64,000 bases of DNA from an uncultured Rhodobacterales bacterium (GTDB lineage Bacteria > Pseudomonadota > Alphaproteobacteria > Rhodobacterales > Rhodobacteraceae): positions 62,001-126,000 of the forward strand of contig CAIQOV010000026.1 in the NCBI GenBank assembly GCA_903873585.1, read 5' to 3'. The position numbers and the translations under genes are program-made. How positions within the stretch are numbered: the first letter of the stretch is position 1; every line of letters begins with the position of its first letter. The notes beneath the pieces were generated by a model, which saw only the letters and a program-made list of their open reading frames with translations, ran no database searches and had not been told where the DNA came from. Shown here piece by piece: positions 32,537 to 41,309 of the stretch.

Positions 32537-34132
32537 TTAGGCCCCCGCGAATTCCAACGCTTTGACTTGGCTGAACATACCCGTCGATTCCAGCGTGTTG
32601 ACCACCTTTGGGTCGATGGGTTGGTCAAGATACAAGATGGCGATGGCGTCTTCGCCCACGCCGGAACGCCCAAGGGTAAAGTTCGCGATGTTGACGTTGT
32701 TCTTGCCCATGGTCATGCCCAAAAGACCAATGATGCCCGGCACATCCTCGTTCGTGGTGTAGAGCATATGCTGGCCGATTTCGGCATCAATATTGATGCC
32801 TTTGATCTGGATGAAGCGCGGTTTGCCATCGCTAAAACAGGTGCCCGCGACCGAGCGTTCGCGTTTGTCGGTGACCATGGTGACTTTGATATAGGCGTCA
32901 AAGGTGCCCGTCTTGTCTTGCCGCGTGGTCGAGATTTGGATGCCGCGTTCCTTGGCCACGATGGGGGCAGACACAAGGTTCACATCGGGATTGGCGGTTT
33001 TCATCACGCCAGCGATCACCGCTTGGTTCAGGGCGGCAAGGTTCATGGTGGACACTTTGCCATCATATAGAATGTTGATGGCGCGGATGGGTTCATCGGT
33101 CATCTGGCCGATGAAGGCGCCCAAGTGGCTGGCAAGCTTGATCCACGGGCCCATCACCGCCGCCTCTTCCGCCGAGACGTTGGGCATATTCAGCGCGTTT
33201 TGCACAGCGCCTGACAGCAGATAATCGGCCATCTGTTCAGCCACTTGCAGCGCCACGTTTTCTTGCGCTTCGGTGGTGGCGGCGCCCAAATGCGGGGTGC
33301 AGACCACGTTGGCCATGCCAAACAGGGGGTTTTGCGTGGCGGGTTCAACCTCGAACACATCCAAGGCTGCGCCTGCCACATGGCCTGAGGTCAGCGCATC
33401 GACCAAGGCCAGTTCGTCAATCAACCCGCCACGGGCGCAGTTGATAATGCGCACGCCTTTCTTGGTTTTGGCCAAAGCGTCGCGCGACAGGATGTTCTTG
33501 GTTTTGTCAGTCAAGGGGACGTGCAGCGTGATGAAATCAGCGCGGGCGAGAAGGTCATCGAGTTCAACCTTGGTGACGCCTAGGCTTTTGGCGCGTTCAT
33601 CTGACAGGAAGGGGTCATAGGCCAGAACCTTCATCTTCAGCCCCACCGCGCGGTCGCATAGGATTCCGCCGATGTTGCCCGCACCAATCACGCCCAAGGT
33701 TTTGTTGAACAGCTCAACCCCCATGAAGCGCGACTTTTCCCATTTGCCCGCTTGGGTCGAGGCGTTGGCTTCAGGGATTTGACGGGCGACGGCGAACATC
33801 ATGGCGATGGCGTGCTCGGCGGTGGTGATCGAGTTGCCAAAGGGTGTGTTCATCACGATCACCCCCTTTTTGGAAGCGGCGGGGATGTCGACATTATCCA
33901 CCCCAATGCCAGCGCGGCCCACGACCTTTAGGTTGGTGGCCGAAGCCAGCAGCTTTTCGGTGACTTTGGTGGCAGAGCGGATGGCCAAGCCATCGTATTG
34001 GCCGATCACCTCGGCCAGTTTTTCTTTGTCTTTGCCCAAGGTGGGCAGATAATCCACCTCGACCCCGCGGTCGCGGAAGATTTGAACGGCGGTTTCGGAA
34101 AGTTCGTCGGATACAAGAACGCGGGGGGCCAT
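32537..34132 (-). CDS. serA: D-3-phosphoglycerate dehydrogenase
   Basis: A 531-aa enzyme oxidising 3-phosphoglycerate with NAD, the first step of serine synthesis. Substrate/NAD domain signatures are GRAGIGVDNVDIPAASKKGV, LGVIGAGNIGGILCDRAVG (Rossmann), NCARGGLIDE and CTPHLGAATTEAQENVA with the catalytic His. An intervening domain and a C-terminal ACT domain (NEDVPGIIGLLGMTMGKNNV) make the long type. The start at 34132 has AAGGA upstream; an earlier in-frame start adds 16 improbable residues. It follows serC by 57 bp that contain a strong palindrome, and both are transcribed leftward. ACT-domain control by serine is likely. Confidence 0.97.
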   Translation of the reverse strand: MAPRVLVSDELSETAVQIFRDRGVEVDYLPTLGKDKEKLAEVIGQYDGLAIRSATKVTEKLLASATNLKVVGRAGIGVDNVDIPAASKKGVIVMNTPFGNSITTAEHAIAMMFAVARQIPEANASTQAGKWEKSRFMGVELFNKTLGVIGAGNIGGILCDRAVGLKMKVLAYDPFLSDERAKSLGVTKVELDDLLARADFITLHVPLTDKTKNILSRDALAKTKKGVRIINCARGGLIDELALVDALTSGHVAGAALDVFEVEPATQNPLFGMANVVCTPHLGAATTEAQENVALQVAEQMADYLLSGAVQNALNMPNVSAEEAAVMGPWIKLASHLGAFIGQMTDEPIRAINILYDGKVSTMNLAALNQAVIAGVMKTANPDVNLVSAPIVAKERGIQISTTRQDKTGTFDAYIKVTMVTDKRERSVAGTCFSDGKPRFIQIKGINIDAEIGQHMLYTTNEDVPGIIGLLGMTMGKNNVNIANFTLGRSGVGEDAIAILYLDQPIDPKVVNTLESTGMFSQVKALEFAGA

Positions 34133-34159
34133 GGTTGGTCCTTTTGAATTGGGGTTTGG

Positions 34160-34183
34160 AGGGTGCGTGTGAACACGCACCCT
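34160..34183. repeat. intercistronic palindrome between serC and serA
   Basis: AGGGTGCGTGT and ACACGCACCCT are perfect 11-bp arms separated by GA. There is no U-tract, so rather than a full terminator it may stabilise serC mRNA ends or reduce serA expression relative to serC. It could also be a mobile palindromic unit. Confidence 0.65.
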
Positions 34184-34189
34184 ACGGAA

Positions 34190-35335
34190 TTATTGCGCTG
34201 CGATTTCGGCGTGGAAGGCGTAGGCGATCCACGGCAGCAGGGCCGCGACATCGGCGGATTCCACTGTTGATCCGCACCAGATGCGCAGCCCGGGGGGGGC
34301 ATCGCGGTAAGCGCCCATATCAAAGCCCGCACCCGCTTTTTCGATGCGCTTGGCCACAGCCTTGGCAAAAGCAGCGCCGTCTTTGATGCGCGGGTCGGTG
34401 AATTTCAAACAGACCGAGGTGGTGGAAGCTGTGGCAGGCACCTCGGCCAGATTGGTGATCCACGGGGTGGCGGCGCAGAAATCCCACACGGTTTTGGCAT
34501 TGGCGCTAGCCCGCGCGATCAGGCCCTGCAAACCGCCCACAGATTGCGCCCATTTCAGCGCCACAAGGTAATCTTCCACCGCCAGCATGGACGGGGTATT
34601 GATCGTCTCGCCTGAAAAGATCCCCTCGATCAGCTTGCCCTTGGATGTTAGGCGGAAGATTTTGGGCAGGGGCCAAGCGGGGGTGTAGCTTTCCAACCGC
34701 GCCACAGCACGGGGCGATAAGATCAGCATGCCATGCGCGCCTTCACCCCCCAGCACTTTTTGCCAAGAAAAGGTGGTGACATCCAGCTTGTCCCACGGCA
34801 AATCCATCGCAAAAGCGGCAGAGGTGGCATCGCAAATCGTCAGCCCAGCGCGGGTGGCGGGGATGGCGTCGCCGTTGGGCAGGCGGCAGCCCGAAGTGGT
34901 GCCGTTCCATGTAAAGACAACGTCGCTGTCAAAATCCACGGTCGCGAAATCGACGATCTGGCCATAGGGCGCGATCTGGACCTTGGCATCCAGCTTAAGC
35001 TGCTTGACCACATCGGTCACCCAGCCTTCGCCAAAGCTTTCCCATGCCAGCATCTCTACCGGACGCGCGCCCAGCAACGACCACAGGGCCATTTCGACAG
35101 CGCCGGTGTCAGATGCGGGCACGATGCCAATGCGGTAATCGGCTGGCACGCCCAGAATTTCACGGGTGAGGTCAATCGCCTCGGCCAGCTTGGCTTTGCC
35201 AATGGCCGCGCGGTGCGAGCGGCCTAAGGGCGCATCGCCCAGCATTGACAGGGAAAAGCCGGGGATCTTGGCGCAAGGGCCAGAGGAAAAACGCGGGTTT
35301 GCCGGCAGCACTGCCGGTACTTGCAGATCAGACAT
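34190..35335 (-). CDS. serC: phosphoserine aminotransferase
   Basis: A 381-aa class-V PLP aminotransferase that makes 3-phosphoserine from 3-phosphohydroxypyruvate and glutamate. Markers are [15 protein letters not shown] at the N-terminus, [47 protein letters not shown] and [20 protein letters not shown], which contains the PLP Lys. It belongs to the longer alphaproteobacterial SerC type. GAAGGA precedes the ATG. It leads the leftward serC-serA unit and is divergent from serB, so all three serine genes share one locus. A possible leader RNA precedes it. Confidence 0.97.
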   Translation of the reverse strand: MSDLQVPAVLPANPRFSSGPCAKIPGFSLSMLGDAPLGRSHRAAIGKAKLAEAIDLTREILGVPADYRIGIVPASDTGAVEMALWSLLGARPVEMLAWESFGEGWVTDVVKQLKLDAKVQIAPYGQIVDFATVDFDSDVVFTWNGTTSGCRLPNGDAIPATRAGLTICDATSAAFAMDLPWDKLDVTTFSWQKVLGGEGAHGMLILSPRAVARLESYTPAWPLPKIFRLTSKGKLIEGIFSGETINTPSMLAVEDYLVALKWAQSVGGLQGLIARASANAKTVWDFCAATPWITNLAEVPATASTTSVCLKFTDPRIKDGAAFAKAVAKRIEKAGAGFDMGAYRDAPPGLRIWCGSTVESADVAALLPWIAYAFHAEIAAQ

Positions 35336-35390
35336 GGTATCCTTCCAGATAAATGCCCCCCGGTGGGGAGGGGTGTCCCACCGCTGGAAT
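35336..35390 (-). promoter_or_regulatory. candidate serC-motif leader RNA
   Basis: Upstream of serC on the minus strand a hairpin CGGTGGG/CCCACCG (35361-35367 with 35377-35383) is followed by CGGGGGGCATTTATCTGG and the ribosome site GAAGGA. A serC RNA motif is known as a 5' UTR element of alphaproteobacterial serC genes, with hairpins next to the ribosome site. I cannot verify the consensus from memory, so this is a candidate by position and structure. Confidence 0.4.
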
Positions 35391-35488
35391 TACGGGCCTG
35401 CGGTGGCTGGCGCAAGCCGCAAGATCGGCGTAAAGCGCCCCATCTGCACGAAAATGCGACCCCGTCCTTCACTATCGGAAACTTGCCC

Positions 35489-36364
35489 ATGTATGTTGCC
35501 ACCCTGCTGACCCATCCCGATCATCCCGTGCTTGAGCGTGTCACCGTGGAATCGTTGCGCAACGCTTGGGGCGGCGGCGATGCGGTGTGGCTCGATCCGG
35601 GGGTGGCGGCGGAATTCCCGCTTCAGGCGGTGCCAGCCAACCAGTGGGACGTTTGGCAAGCGTTGCAGGCGCTGCGGGTTGACCTGATTGTGCAGCCTGC
35701 CGAGGGGCGCAAAAAGCGGTTGCTGCTGGCCGACATGGATTCAACCATGATCGAGCAGGAATGCATTGATGAGCTGGCCGACGAAGCGGGGGTCGGCGCG
35801 CGCGTGGCGGATATTACGGCGCGGGCGATGAATGGCGAGTTGGATTTTGAAGCGGCTTTGACCGAACGGGTTGGGTTGCTGAAAGGCTTGCCTGCCCAAG
35901 TGATCGACCATGTGATCCGCGACCGCATCACGCTGATGTCAGGCGGCAAGGCGTTGCTGGCGACGATGAAGGCGCAGGGGGCTTACTGCGCCTTGGTGTC
36001 GGGCGGGTTCACGGCCTTCACCGCCAAGATTGCTGCGGTCTTGGGGTTTGACGAGAACCGCGCCAACACGCTTTTGGTGGAAGACGGCAAGCTGACCGGA
36101 CAGGTCCGGCAGCCAATCTTGGGCAAACAGGCCAAGGTGGATGCTTTGCACGACATTTGCGCTCGATTGGGAATTACGCCTGCGCAGGCTTTGGCCGTTG
36201 GGGATGGGGCGAACGATCTGGGGATGCTGGGGTTGGCAGGCACGGGGGTGGCGCTGCATGCCAAGCCATCGGTCGCGGCGCAATGTCAGGTGCGGGTGAA
36301 CCATGGGGATTTGACGGCCTTGTTATATCTGCAAGGCTGTGCGCGCGAAGAGTTTGTGTCGTGA
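35489..36364 (+). CDS. serB: phosphoserine phosphatase
   Basis: A 291-aa HAD-family phosphatase that removes phosphate from L-phosphoserine, completing serine synthesis. The catalytic motif is LLADMDSTMIEQE (D82 nucleophile, D84 acid). Motif II is VSGGFTAF. The motif-III Lys is in LGKQAKVD and motif IV is AVGDGANDLGMLGLAG. An N-terminal domain of about 75 residues, without a clear ACT signature, matches the alphaproteobacterial form. The start at 35489 is chosen as the first Met after the divergent serC promoter region. Its stop overlaps the GNAT gene (GTGA). Confidence 0.96.
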   Translation: MYVATLLTHPDHPVLERVTVESLRNAWGGGDAVWLDPGVAAEFPLQAVPANQWDVWQALQALRVDLIVQPAEGRKKRLLLADMDSTMIEQECIDELADEAGVGARVADITARAMNGELDFEAALTERVGLLKGLPAQVIDHVIRDRITLMSGGKALLATMKAQGAYCALVSGGFTAFTAKIAAVLGFDENRANTLLVEDGKLTGQVRQPILGKQAKVDALHDICARLGITPAQALAVGDGANDLGMLGLAGTGVALHAKPSVAAQCQVRVNHGDLTALLYLQGCAREEFVS

Positions 36365-36837
36365 TCCGCCCCGCCTTACCATGCGATGCGCCTGCGCTGA
36401 CCGCTCTTTTGAACGCGATCATCGCGATCGGTGGCACAACGGCCCATCAGAATGCATTCTCGGACGAAGTTTTTTGTGAGGAATACATCGCTGGCCCGAA
36501 TGTTGTCTGCTGCCATCTGGCGATAGACGCCGGGCAGGTTTTGGGATTTCAGGCTTTTGGCGCACATGCGCTCTTGCCAAAGGGGTGGCTGGATATCGGC
36601 ACCTTTGTCAGCGCCACGGCGCGGGGCGCGGGGGTGGGCGCAGCCCTGTTTGCTGCGACAAAACCTATGGCCAAGGGCAAGTGTAAGGTGATCAATGCCA
36701 CAATACGGGCTGATAATGCCGTAGGTTTGGCCTTTTACAGCCGGATCGGTTTTGTGGATTATGCAGTTGATCCAGAGTTTGCCTTGAACGACGGGCGTAA
36801 GGTTGGCCGCGTGTCCAAAAGATATGCCCTTGTTTGA
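36361..36837 (+). CDS. GNAT-family N-acetyltransferase
   Basis: A 158-aa acyl-CoA-dependent acetyltransferase starting IRPALPCDAPALTALLNAI. The acetyl-CoA-binding motif A is FVSATARGAGVGAALFAATK, with the Q/RxxGxG/A pattern slightly altered (RGAGVGA). The late beta-bulge is ADNAVGLAFYSRIGFVDY. The acceptor is unknown. It uses a GTG start overlapping the serB stop, and its own end overlaps the TSUP gene by 14 nt, so it is part of a serB-led operon. A link to serine metabolism is possible but unproven. Confidence 0.86.
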   Translation: MIRPALPCDAPALTALLNAIIAIGGTTAHQNAFSDEVFCEEYIAGPNVVCCHLAIDAGQVLGFQAFGAHALLPKGWLDIGTFVSATARGAGVGAALFAATKPMAKGKCKVINATIRADNAVGLAFYSRIGFVDYAVDPEFALNDGRKVGRVSKRYALV

Positions 36838-37591
36838 AATCGCCCCCCACCTTGCGCTGATCCTGATCGCCGTTGCCTTTCTGGCGGGGTTTGTGGATGC
36901 CATTGCGGGCGGTGGCGGGTTTTTGACCGTGCCAGCCTTGCTGTTATGCGGCGCGTCACCTTTGCAGGCTTTGGCCACCAACAAGTTGCAAAGCATGGTC
37001 GGGTCGGGCACGGCTTTGGTCACCTATGCAATGGCGGGGCAGATCAAGCCTCGGGGGCATGTGGGCATGGCCTTGGTGAGCGTTCTTTTTGGCGCGGGTG
37101 GGTCGCTGATCGCGGGCGCTATGCCCGCAGATTGGTTGCGCTTGATGATTCCGCCAGTGTTGATCGCCATCGCGCTGTTTTTTGCGCTTAAACCGGGGCT
37201 GGATGACCAAACCCGCGTGGCACGCATGTCGAACATGGGCTTTGGCATGCTGATTGTGCCGTTGATCGCGGGCTATGACGGGTTCTTTGGGCCGGGAACA
37301 GGGTCGTTCTTTATGACGGCCTTGGTGATGCTGACGGGCCTTGGCGTGTTGCAGGCAACAGCGCAGACCAAGATGCTCAACTTTGCCTCTAACATCGGGT
37401 CGGTGTTGGTCTTTGCGTTTTCGGGGGCGACGTGGTGGTGGGTGGGCGGCGCTATGGCTTTGGCGCAGGTGGCGGGGGCCACTTTGGGCGCGCGCGTGGC
37501 GGTGAGGGTGGGGGCGCGGTTGATCAAGCCTTTGCTGGTTCTGACCTCGTCAGGAATGGCTTTGCGCCTGCTTTGGCAAGCTTGGGGATAG
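36824..37591 (+). CDS. TSUP (TauE/SafE) family permease
   Basis: A 255-aa inner-membrane protein with about eight hydrophobic segments in two repeats. Repeat starts are visible as FLAGFVDAIAGGGGFLTVPALL and LIAGYDGFFGPGTGSFFMTALV, the two TSUP family signatures. ATNKLQSMVGSGTALVTY and AQTKMLNFASNIGSVLVF are the paired second helices. Family members move sulfite, sulfoacetate or other organosulfur anions; the substrate here is not evident. The start at 36824 lies inside the end of the GNAT gene, so translation is probably coupled. Confidence 0.9.
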   Translation: MPLFEIAPHLALILIAVAFLAGFVDAIAGGGGFLTVPALLLCGASPLQALATNKLQSMVGSGTALVTYAMAGQIKPRGHVGMALVSVLFGAGGSLIAGAMPADWLRLMIPPVLIAIALFFALKPGLDDQTRVARMSNMGFGMLIVPLIAGYDGFFGPGTGSFFMTALVMLTGLGVLQATAQTKMLNFASNIGSVLVFAFSGATWWWVGGAMALAQVAGATLGARVAVRVGARLIKPLLVLTSSGMALRLLWQAWG

Positions 37592-37633
37592 CAAAGGGCT
37601 TTTCGCACCGCCCGGGCTTTGCTACACGAAACA

Positions 37634-38713
37634 ATGCGCGAAACCCTGACCGAAATCTTAGACAAACGCGTCGCGAGTGGCGCGCTAAAGGCTGATCCGC
37701 AGCAACGCGAGGTTGCGGCTTTGCTGGAACCCCTGCGCCTTTGGCTGGAAACCCAAGCCGATCGCCGCACGGGGTTGTTCAAGGGCTTGCTGACCAAAGC
37801 CCCCGCGCCGCCCAAAGGACTGTACCTATGGGGCGGGGTTGGGCGTGGCAAATCCATGCTGATGGACCTGTTTGTTGAGGCGACCGAGACAAAGCGCAAA
37901 CGCCGCGTGCATTTTCACGCCTTCATGCAAGAGGCGCATCACGCCATGCACGCCGCCCGTCAAAAGGGCATTGCCGATGCGCTGGCCCCCTTTGCCGCCC
38001 AGATCATCGCCGATGTGCGGCTGTTGGCCTTTGATGAAATGCAGATCAACGACATCACCGATGCCATGGTGGTGGGGCGTTTGTTCGAGATGCTTTTGGC
38101 GGGGGGTGTGGTGATTGTGACCACATCCAACCGCCCGCCGGAAGATTTGTATAAGAACGGCCTGAACCGTGTGTTGTTCTTACCCTTTATCGCGCTGATC
38201 CGCGACAAGTTTGTCGTGCACGCCCTGCAAAGCCCGTCAGATTACCGCCAACACAGGCTTGAAGGCGCGCAGGTCTATTTTCACCCCGCAGGCAAGGCTG
38301 GCCCTGCGATTGATGCGCTTTGGCTGGGCTTGGTGGCGGGGGCTGCCGTTGGGCCTTTGCATCTGGCGGTCAACGGGCGGATGATCGAGCTGCCGCTATA
38401 CGCCAACGGCGTGGCGCGGGTGACGTTTTGGGATCTGTGCGCCAAGCCCATGGGGCCTGCCGATTACCTTGCCATCGCGGGCGCTGTGCGGCTGTTGATC
38501 TTGGAAGGTATCCCGCAGCTTTCGTCATCAAACTACAACGAAGCCAAGCGTTTTGTGACCCTGATTGACACGTTGTACGAGGCGAAGGTGAAGCTGATCT
38601 GCTCTGCCGCCGATACGCCGGAACGGTTGTATATCGAAGGCGAAGGGTCGTTCGAATTCGCCCGCACCGCCAGCCGTTTGCGCGAAATGCAGGCGGCGGA
38701 TTGGGGGTCTTAG
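37634..38713 (+). CDS. zapE: cell-division ATPase ZapE / AFG1-like
   Basis: A 359-aa AFG1-family P-loop ATPase. Walker A is LYLWGGVGRGKSMLMDLF and Walker B lies in VRLLAFDEMQINDITDAM. Sensor-type VIVTTSNRPPEDLYKNGLNR and the C-terminal SSNYNEAKRFVTLIDTLYE are family-specific. In E. coli ZapE acts at constricting Z-rings under stress; mitochondrial AFG1 supports protein turnover. I start at ATG 37634; a TTG at 37619 gives five extra residues. The stop overlaps that of the convergent aldolase-like gene by 3 nt. Confidence 0.93.
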   Translation: MRETLTEILDKRVASGALKADPQQREVAALLEPLRLWLETQADRRTGLFKGLLTKAPAPPKGLYLWGGVGRGKSMLMDLFVEATETKRKRRVHFHAFMQEAHHAMHAARQKGIADALAPFAAQIIADVRLLAFDEMQINDITDAMVVGRLFEMLLAGGVVIVTTSNRPPEDLYKNGLNRVLFLPFIALIRDKFVVHALQSPSDYRQHRLEGAQVYFHPAGKAGPAIDALWLGLVAGAAVGPLHLAVNGRMIELPLYANGVARVTFWDLCAKPMGPADYLAIAGAVRLLILEGIPQLSSSNYNEAKRFVTLIDTLYEAKVKLICSAADTPERLYIEGEGSFEFARTASRLREMQAADWGS

Positions 38714-39600
38714 GGCTGGTTTGTGAAGGGGCCGAACTGGGCTGCAAAGCGGGCAACTTCGGCTAGGTTGTCAGGGGTTGGGCGCAGGGCGGGGCTGCGG
38801 TCAAAGGTGGGCAGGCCCGCGCGGGCGGTGAAGATGCGTTTGCCGTAGCAGATCAGATGTTCGATGGATTGCATCATAAAGGTGATGGCGGGCAAAGTCT
38901 TTTGGTGCAGGGCCAAGGCTGCGGCGCGGTTGCCTGCGTCATAAAGCTGCATCACTTGCACGGCGTGGTCGATCAGTTCGGGGGCCAGCAAAAAGCCTTC
39001 GCAGCCCGCATCGAGACACTCGATCATCTCTAGCCCGCCGCGCCCGTTGAAGACTTTCAGGCTGGGTCCGGCCATAGCGATCAACTTGGCCGCACCTTGG
39101 GCATCGGATTCGGATTTGATCAGGGTGAAGTTCGCATGATCGGCGCGCAATCGGGTGATGTCATCATCTGAAAGGCCCCGCCCCAGATATTGCGGCGCGT
39201 TTTGGATGGCCACGGGCAGGGGGGTAGAGCGCATGACGCGGGCGAAGAAGTGCAGATATTCTTCAGCCCCGTAACTGCCCACAGCGGGCGGTTGCAAGAT
39301 CAGCCAGTTTGCCCCCACGCCTTCGGCATGGCGCACCATGGCGATTTGTTCGGCCACCGAAGCGCCTGTGATGGTAAAGCCCAAGGGCACGCGGCCCGCC
39401 ACATCTTGGGCGACCCAATCCATCACCGTCTGGCGTTCGGTGAAGGACAGCTTGGCCACCTCGGTTGCAAGGCCAAGGGCGGCCACGCCTGCAACTTTGG
39501 CGTTCAGGCAGATTTGCACTTGGGCGCGCATGGCGGCGCGGTCTAGCCGCTCATCGGCGTCAAACAGCGCGTAAAGAATGCCGTGAACGCCGCGCATCAA
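38710..39600 (-). CDS. DapA-superfamily enzyme, probable 2-keto-3-deoxy-pentonate (L-KDA) dehydratase-like
   Basis: A 296-aa TIM-barrel of the dihydrodipicolinate synthase/N-acetylneuraminate lyase superfamily. The Schiff-base Lys is K162 in FTLIKSES. The catalytic Tyr of the YNxP motif is absent: the motif reads AIQNAPQ, with Q133. From memory, L-2-keto-3-deoxyarabonate dehydratase of the non-phosphorylative arabinose route also has Gln here, which suggests dehydration or retro-aldol of a 2-keto-3-deoxy sugar acid rather than diaminopimelate synthesis. It is the last gene of the seven-gene operon and overlaps the dehydratase gene by 4 nt. Exact substrate uncertain. Confidence 0.82.
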   Translation of the reverse strand: MMRGVHGILYALFDADERLDRAAMRAQVQICLNAKVAGVAALGLATEVAKLSFTERQTVMDWVAQDVAGRVPLGFTITGASVAEQIAMVRHAEGVGANWLILQPPAVGSYGAEEYLHFFARVMRSTPLPVAIQNAPQYLGRGLSDDDITRLRADHANFTLIKSESDAQGAAKLIAMAGPSLKVFNGRGGLEMIECLDAGCEGFLLAPELIDHAVQVMQLYDAGNRAAALALHQKTLPAITFMMQSIEHLICYGKRIFTARAGLPTFDRSPALRPTPDNLAEVARFAAQFGPFTNQP

Positions 39601-41309
39601 TGGCTTTCGCGCGGCACATCTGCGCCACGGCGACCGACCAGAAAATCAAGATCCGCGCCGACATCTGCGCCCTGCACATGGGTGACATACAGCGTTTCAT
39701 ACCCGCCGCGATAGGTGCGCGGTTTGGCCGACCACGCCGCCGCACGTGCGGCCAGTTCGGCGGGCGAGATCAGCAGTTCCAGCCTGCGGCCCGCCACATC
39801 CAGCAAAATCTCGTCCCCGCTTTTGACCAAGGCCAAAGGCCCGCCATCAGTTGCTTCGGGGGCGACGTGCAGTACCACGGTGCCGTAAGCCGTGCCAGAC
39901 ATACGGGCATCAGATATGCGCACCATATCGCGCACGCCTTGGGCCAGCAGTTTCTTGGGCAGGGCCATATTGCCCACTTCGGCCATGCCCGGATACCCTT
40001 TGGGCCCACAGTTGCGCAAAACCAGAACCGAGTTGGCGTCCACATCCAGCGCTGGATCATCAATCCGCGCCTTGAAATCGTCGATGTCGTCAAACACCAC
40101 AGCCCGCCCGCGATGCTGCATCAGGGCGGGCGTTGCCGCCGAAGGTTTCAAGATTGCCCCGTTAGGTGCCAAATTGCCGCGCAGCACGGCAAGGCCACCA
40201 TCTGCGACCAAAGGGTTGGACAGGGGGCGGATCACCTCGTCATCGAACACTTCCGCTTCGGCCAGACGGTCGCGCATTGTGGTGCCTGTGGCGGTCATCA
40301 CATCAAGGTGCAACAGGTGTTCAATGCGCTTCATCACGGCGGGAATGCCGCCCGCGTAAGCCAACTCCTCCATCAAGAAGCGGCCCGAGGGCATCAGGTC
40401 AACAATCGTGGGCACATCGCGGCCAGCGCGGTCCCAATCGTCTAAGGTCAGGTCCACGCCAATGCGGCCAGCGATGGCCAAAAGGTGCACGACAGCGTTG
40501 GTTGACCCGCCAATCGCGCCGATCACTTTGATGGCATTCTCAAACGCCTGTTTGGTCAATATCTGCGACAGGGTTTGATCTTGGCGCACCATCTCGACAA
40601 TCCGCCGCCCCGACATGCGCGCCAAACGCGCGCGGCGGGCATCGACTGCGGGCCAAGCGGCGTTTCCGGCCAAGGTAATGCCCAAAGCCTCGACCATCGA
40701 GGCCATGGTGGAGGCCGTGCCCATCGTCATGCAATGGCCAGGAGAGCGCGACATAGCGCTTTCGGCATTGGCAAAGGCTTGCGGCGTCATTTCGCCTGAC
40801 CGCACGGCTTCGGAAAACTTCCACACATCGGTGCCCGACCCGATGGCCTTGCCCTGATACCGACCGTTCAGCATGGGCCCGCCAGATACGGCAATCGTGG
40901 GCAGATCGCAGGTCGCAGCGCCCATCACCAGCGAGGGCGTGGTTTTATCGCAGCCTACCATCAAGACCACCCCGTCCATCGGGTTGGCGCGGATCGCCTC
41001 TTCGACATCCATCGAGGCGAGGTTGCGAAACAGCATGGCCGTTGGGCGCAGATTGCTTTCGCCGCAAGAAAACACCGGAAATTCCAGCGGCAGACCGCCT
41101 GCTTCCAGCACGCCCGCTTTGATATGGGTGATCAATTCACGGAAATGGGCGTTGCAGGGGGTGAAATCGCTGAAGGTGTTGCAAATGCCAATGATCGGGC
41201 GGCCGTCAAAGGCGTCATCGGGCAGGCCGTTGTTTTTCATCCAACTGCGGTGAATGAAGCCGTCTTTGTCTTGGCCGCCAAACCATGCTTGGGATCGCAG
41301 CTTTTTCAT
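39597..41309 (-). CDS. IlvD/Edd-family sugar-acid dehydratase (L-arabinonate dehydratase-like)
   Basis: A 570-aa Fe-S dehydratase. Cluster-ligand Cys are seen in DFTPCNAHFRE, LMVGCDKTTPSLVMGAATCDLP and SPGHCMTMGTASTMA. AIGGSTNAVVHLLAIAGRIG and LRNCGPKGYPGMAEVGNM, with RISDARMSGTAYGTVVLH, are typical of pentonate dehydratases. The resemblance to Rhizobium L-arabinonate dehydratase is strong along the whole length as I recall it, more than to branched-chain IlvD. It converts an aldonic acid to a 2-keto-3-deoxy acid, which the next gene's product would process. It overlaps both neighbours, so the operon is tightly coupled. Confidence 0.9.
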   Translation of the reverse strand: MKKLRSQAWFGGQDKDGFIHRSWMKNNGLPDDAFDGRPIIGICNTFSDFTPCNAHFRELITHIKAGVLEAGGLPLEFPVFSCGESNLRPTAMLFRNLASMDVEEAIRANPMDGVVLMVGCDKTTPSLVMGAATCDLPTIAVSGGPMLNGRYQGKAIGSGTDVWKFSEAVRSGEMTPQAFANAESAMSRSPGHCMTMGTASTMASMVEALGITLAGNAAWPAVDARRARLARMSGRRIVEMVRQDQTLSQILTKQAFENAIKVIGAIGGSTNAVVHLLAIAGRIGVDLTLDDWDRAGRDVPTIVDLMPSGRFLMEELAYAGGIPAVMKRIEHLLHLDVMTATGTTMRDRLAEAEVFDDEVIRPLSNPLVADGGLAVLRGNLAPNGAILKPSAATPALMQHRGRAVVFDDIDDFKARIDDPALDVDANSVLVLRNCGPKGYPGMAEVGNMALPKKLLAQGVRDMVRISDARMSGTAYGTVVLHVAPEATDGGPLALVKSGDEILLDVAGRRLELLISPAELAARAAAWSAKPRTYRGGYETLYVTHVQGADVGADLDFLVGRRGADVPRESH

